The notes beneath the pieces were generated by a model. It saw only the letters and a list, made by a program, of their open reading frames with translations, searched no databases and was not told where the DNA came from. Made by a program: the position numbers and the translations under genes. Shown here piece by piece: positions 14,263 through 15,586 of a stretch of DNA of 15,586 nt; position 1 is the stretch's first letter, and each line of letters starts with the position of its first letter. Location: NCBI GenBank assembly GCA_903914985.1, contig CAIWRE010000065.1, forward strand, positions 1 to 15,586, written 5' to 3'. This stretch comes from an uncultured beta proteobacterium. GTDB taxonomy: Bacteria > Pseudomonadota > Gammaproteobacteria > Burkholderiales > Burkholderiaceae_C.

Positions 14263-14312
14263 AAAAAAGCCTGATTCAGCCCCGGTGCGCGCATGTCGCG
14301 CGAGCTTCAGGC
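14263..14312 (-). terminator. terminator-like structure at fabF 3' end abutting the next start codon
   Basis: On the minus strand GCCTGA (14312-14307, containing the fabF stop) pairs with TCAGGC (14274-14269), followed by TTTTTT (14268-14263) and then directly by the ATG of the small membrane protein. An inner GCGCG/CGCGC stem (14301-14297/14291-14287) lies inside. It may terminate fabF transcripts or attenuate readthrough. Confidence 0.55.
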
Positions 14313-15551
14313 CCGCTTAAATACCAGCGCGCCGTTAGTTCCGCCAAATCCGAAGTTGTTCTTCAAGGCGTATTCGATCGGCAGATCACGCGCAACATTG
14401 GCACAATAGTCCAAATCGCAGTCCGGATCCTGGTTGAATATATTGATGGTCGGCGGGCTCTTTTGATGGTGCAATGCCAATACAGTGAACACCGATTCAA
14501 TGCCACCAGCGCCACCCAGCAGGTGGCCCGTCATAGACTTGGTTGAGTTGACCACGACGTTTCTCGCGTGGTCGCCCAGCGCGGCCTTGATGGCGTTGCT
14601 TTCATTGGTATCGCCCAACGGGGTGGACGTACCATGCGCGTTCAGGTAGTTGATCTGATCAGCGTTAATGCCGGCATTGCGCATGGCAGACACCATCGCA
14701 CGGCGGGGACCATCCAAATTGGGGGCAGTCATGTGGCCTGCATCGGCGCTCATACCAAAACCTGCCAGTTCTGCGTAAATGCGGGCGCCACGCGCTTTGG
14801 CGTGCTCGTACTCTTCCAGCACCATGACGCCGCCGCCTTCACCCAATACAAAACCGTCGCGGTCTTTGTCCCAAGGGCGCGAAGCCGTGGCCGGGTCGTC
14901 ATTGCGGGTGCTCAGAGCGCGCATTGCAGCAAAGCCACCCACGCCCAGCGGGGATACCGTGGCTTCAGATCCACCAGCAACCACCACGTCCGCGTCACCG
15001 TATTCGATCAAGCGTCCGGCCTGTCCAATGCAATGCAATCCGGTGGTGCACGCAGTCGCGATAGCGAGATTGGGCCCCTTGAACCCATAGCGAATGGACA
15101 CGTGGCCCGCCACCATGTTGATGATGGACGCCGGCACGAAAAAGGGAGAAATCCGACGCGGACCGCGCGCAGCATATTCAATATGGGTGTTTTCAATCAT
15201 TGGCAGTCCGCCAATGCCGGACCCGATGATGCAGGCGATGCGGGTGGCCTCTTCCTCGCCGAGTGCCTCTCCGGTTGGGAGTCCAGAGTCTTCAACGGCC
15301 TGGATGGCGGCTGCCATCCCGAAGTGGATGAAGCGGTCCATGGAACGCGCTTCCTTGGCGCTGATGTAGCGCTCCAAATCGAAATTACGCACTTCGCCCG
15401 CAATCTTGCAGGCAAAGGCTGAGGTGTCGAATGCACTGATGAGGTCGATGCCAGACTTGCCGGCGAGAAGATTGGCCCAGGCCTGCTCTACCGTATTGCC
15501 GACGGGACTGACACAACCTAAACCTGTAACAACGACGCGACGACGGGACAT
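14307..15551 (-). CDS. fabF: 3-oxoacyl-[acyl-carrier-protein] synthase II (KAS II)
   Basis: A 414-residue condensing enzyme that elongates acyl-ACP with malonyl-ACP in type II fatty-acid synthesis, including the step that extends palmitoleoyl to cis-vaccenoyl chains. The Cys-His-His triad is complete: [14 protein letters not shown] with Cys168, [11 protein letters not shown] with His306, and [15 protein letters not shown] with His343. The C-terminal [14 protein letters not shown] is the standard GFGGTN motif. Length equals the E. coli enzyme. The ATG at 15551 ([13 protein letters not shown]) has AGGTG 3 nt upstream; an upstream in-frame extension lacks support. Only 35 nt lie beyond the start in the window; acpP is the expected upstream neighbour but cannot be seen. 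Functionally it depends on ACP activated by the AcpS encoded 10 kb downstream. Confidence 0.97.
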   Translation of the reverse strand: MSRRRVVVTGLGCVSPVGNTVEQAWANLLAGKSGIDLISAFDTSAFACKIAGEVRNFDLERYISAKEARSMDRFIHFGMAAAIQAVEDSGLPTGEALGEEEATRIACIIGSGIGGLPMIENTHIEYAARGPRRISPFFVPASIINMVAGHVSIRYGFKGPNLAIATACTTGLHCIGQAGRLIEYGDADVVVAGGSEATVSPLGVGGFAAMRALSTRNDDPATASRPWDKDRDGFVLGEGGGVMVLEEYEHAKARGARIYAELAGFGMSADAGHMTAPNLDGPRRAMVSAMRNAGINADQINYLNAHGTSTPLGDTNESNAIKAALGDHARNVVVNSTKSMTGHLLGGAGGIESVFTVLALHHQKSPPTINIFNQDPDCDLDYCANVARDLPIEYALKNNFGFGGTNGALVFKRA

Positions 15552-15554
15552 ATT

Positions 15555-15559
15555 CACCT
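15555..15559 (-). promoter_or_regulatory. ribosome binding site of fabF
   Basis: AGGTG on the minus strand is 3 nt upstream of the ATG at 15551, which supports that start over the longer open frame. Confidence 0.6.
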
Positions 15560-15586
15560 GTATGGAACTTTGCTGCAATGAATCAC

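Noticed and set aside
13045..14274. 409-codon plus-strand frame antisense to the DegP-like protease and the small membrane protein
   Set aside because: Opposite strand of a protease with complete catalytic motifs; the product is Ser/Pro/Arg-rich low-complexity, with no start signals.
1..15586. CRISPR arrays, tRNA/rRNA genes, insertion sequences, prophage or defence genes
   Set aside because: No regularly spaced repeats, no tRNA T-arm/acceptor pattern, no transposase or integrase motifs, and no paired terminal repeats were found by eye.

Overview
The window reads as a chromosomal core region of a betaproteobacterium of the order Burkholderiales, most likely family Comamonadaceae (Rhodoferax/Polaromonas/Acidovorax-like). 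This is inferred from the gene order fabF - degP/mucD - lepA - lepB - rnc - era - recO - pdxJ - acpS - nagZ, the GC-rich coding DNA, and a PHB-granule phasin. I see no tRNA, rRNA, CRISPR array, insertion sequence or prophage gene. Nearly all genes are on the minus strand, so the transcription order runs from high to low coordinates.

Right part (15551 down to 12231): fabF (fatty-acid elongation) ends in a terminator-like structure that abuts a small two-helix membrane protein resembling the YgfX/CptA family. A periplasmic HtrA/DegP-type protease follows. In related Burkholderiales the sigma-E module rpoE-rseA-rseB commonly lies between fabF and this protease; it is absent here. A 431-nt AT-rich gene-free gap (11800-12230) with repeats and two hairpins separates the protease from lepA.

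Central part (11799 down to 4272): eight tightly packed genes, lepA-lepB-rnc-era-recO-pdxJ-acpS-nagZ, overlap or lie within about 20 nt of each other and probably form one transcription unit. It links translation and ribosome/RNA maturation (LepA, RNase III, Era), secretion (LepB), recombination repair (RecO), vitamin B6 synthesis (PdxJ), acyl-carrier-protein activation (AcpS, functionally tied to FabF) and peptidoglycan recycling (NagZ).

Left part (4199 to 1): a small exported Lys/His-rich protein resembling acid-shock proteins converges on a 75-residue orphan across a bidirectional terminator. The orphan is divergent from a patatin-like lipoprotein. The only other plus-strand protein gene is a phasin with a clear sigma-70 promoter flanked by two near-identical TGCA dyads that look like PhaR operators. 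Between the phasin and its strong downstream terminator lies a region that could encode a small structured RNA with an exposed CU-rich loop. A short minus-strand operon ends the window: hot-dog thioesterase, nitroreductase-family oxidoreductase, and a 2-hydroxyacid dehydrogenase cut by the window edge.

Nothing here is an obvious new multi-gene system. The best leads are the candidate sRNA, the two-operator phasin promoter, the repeat-bearing degP-lepA gap and the missing sigma-E module.
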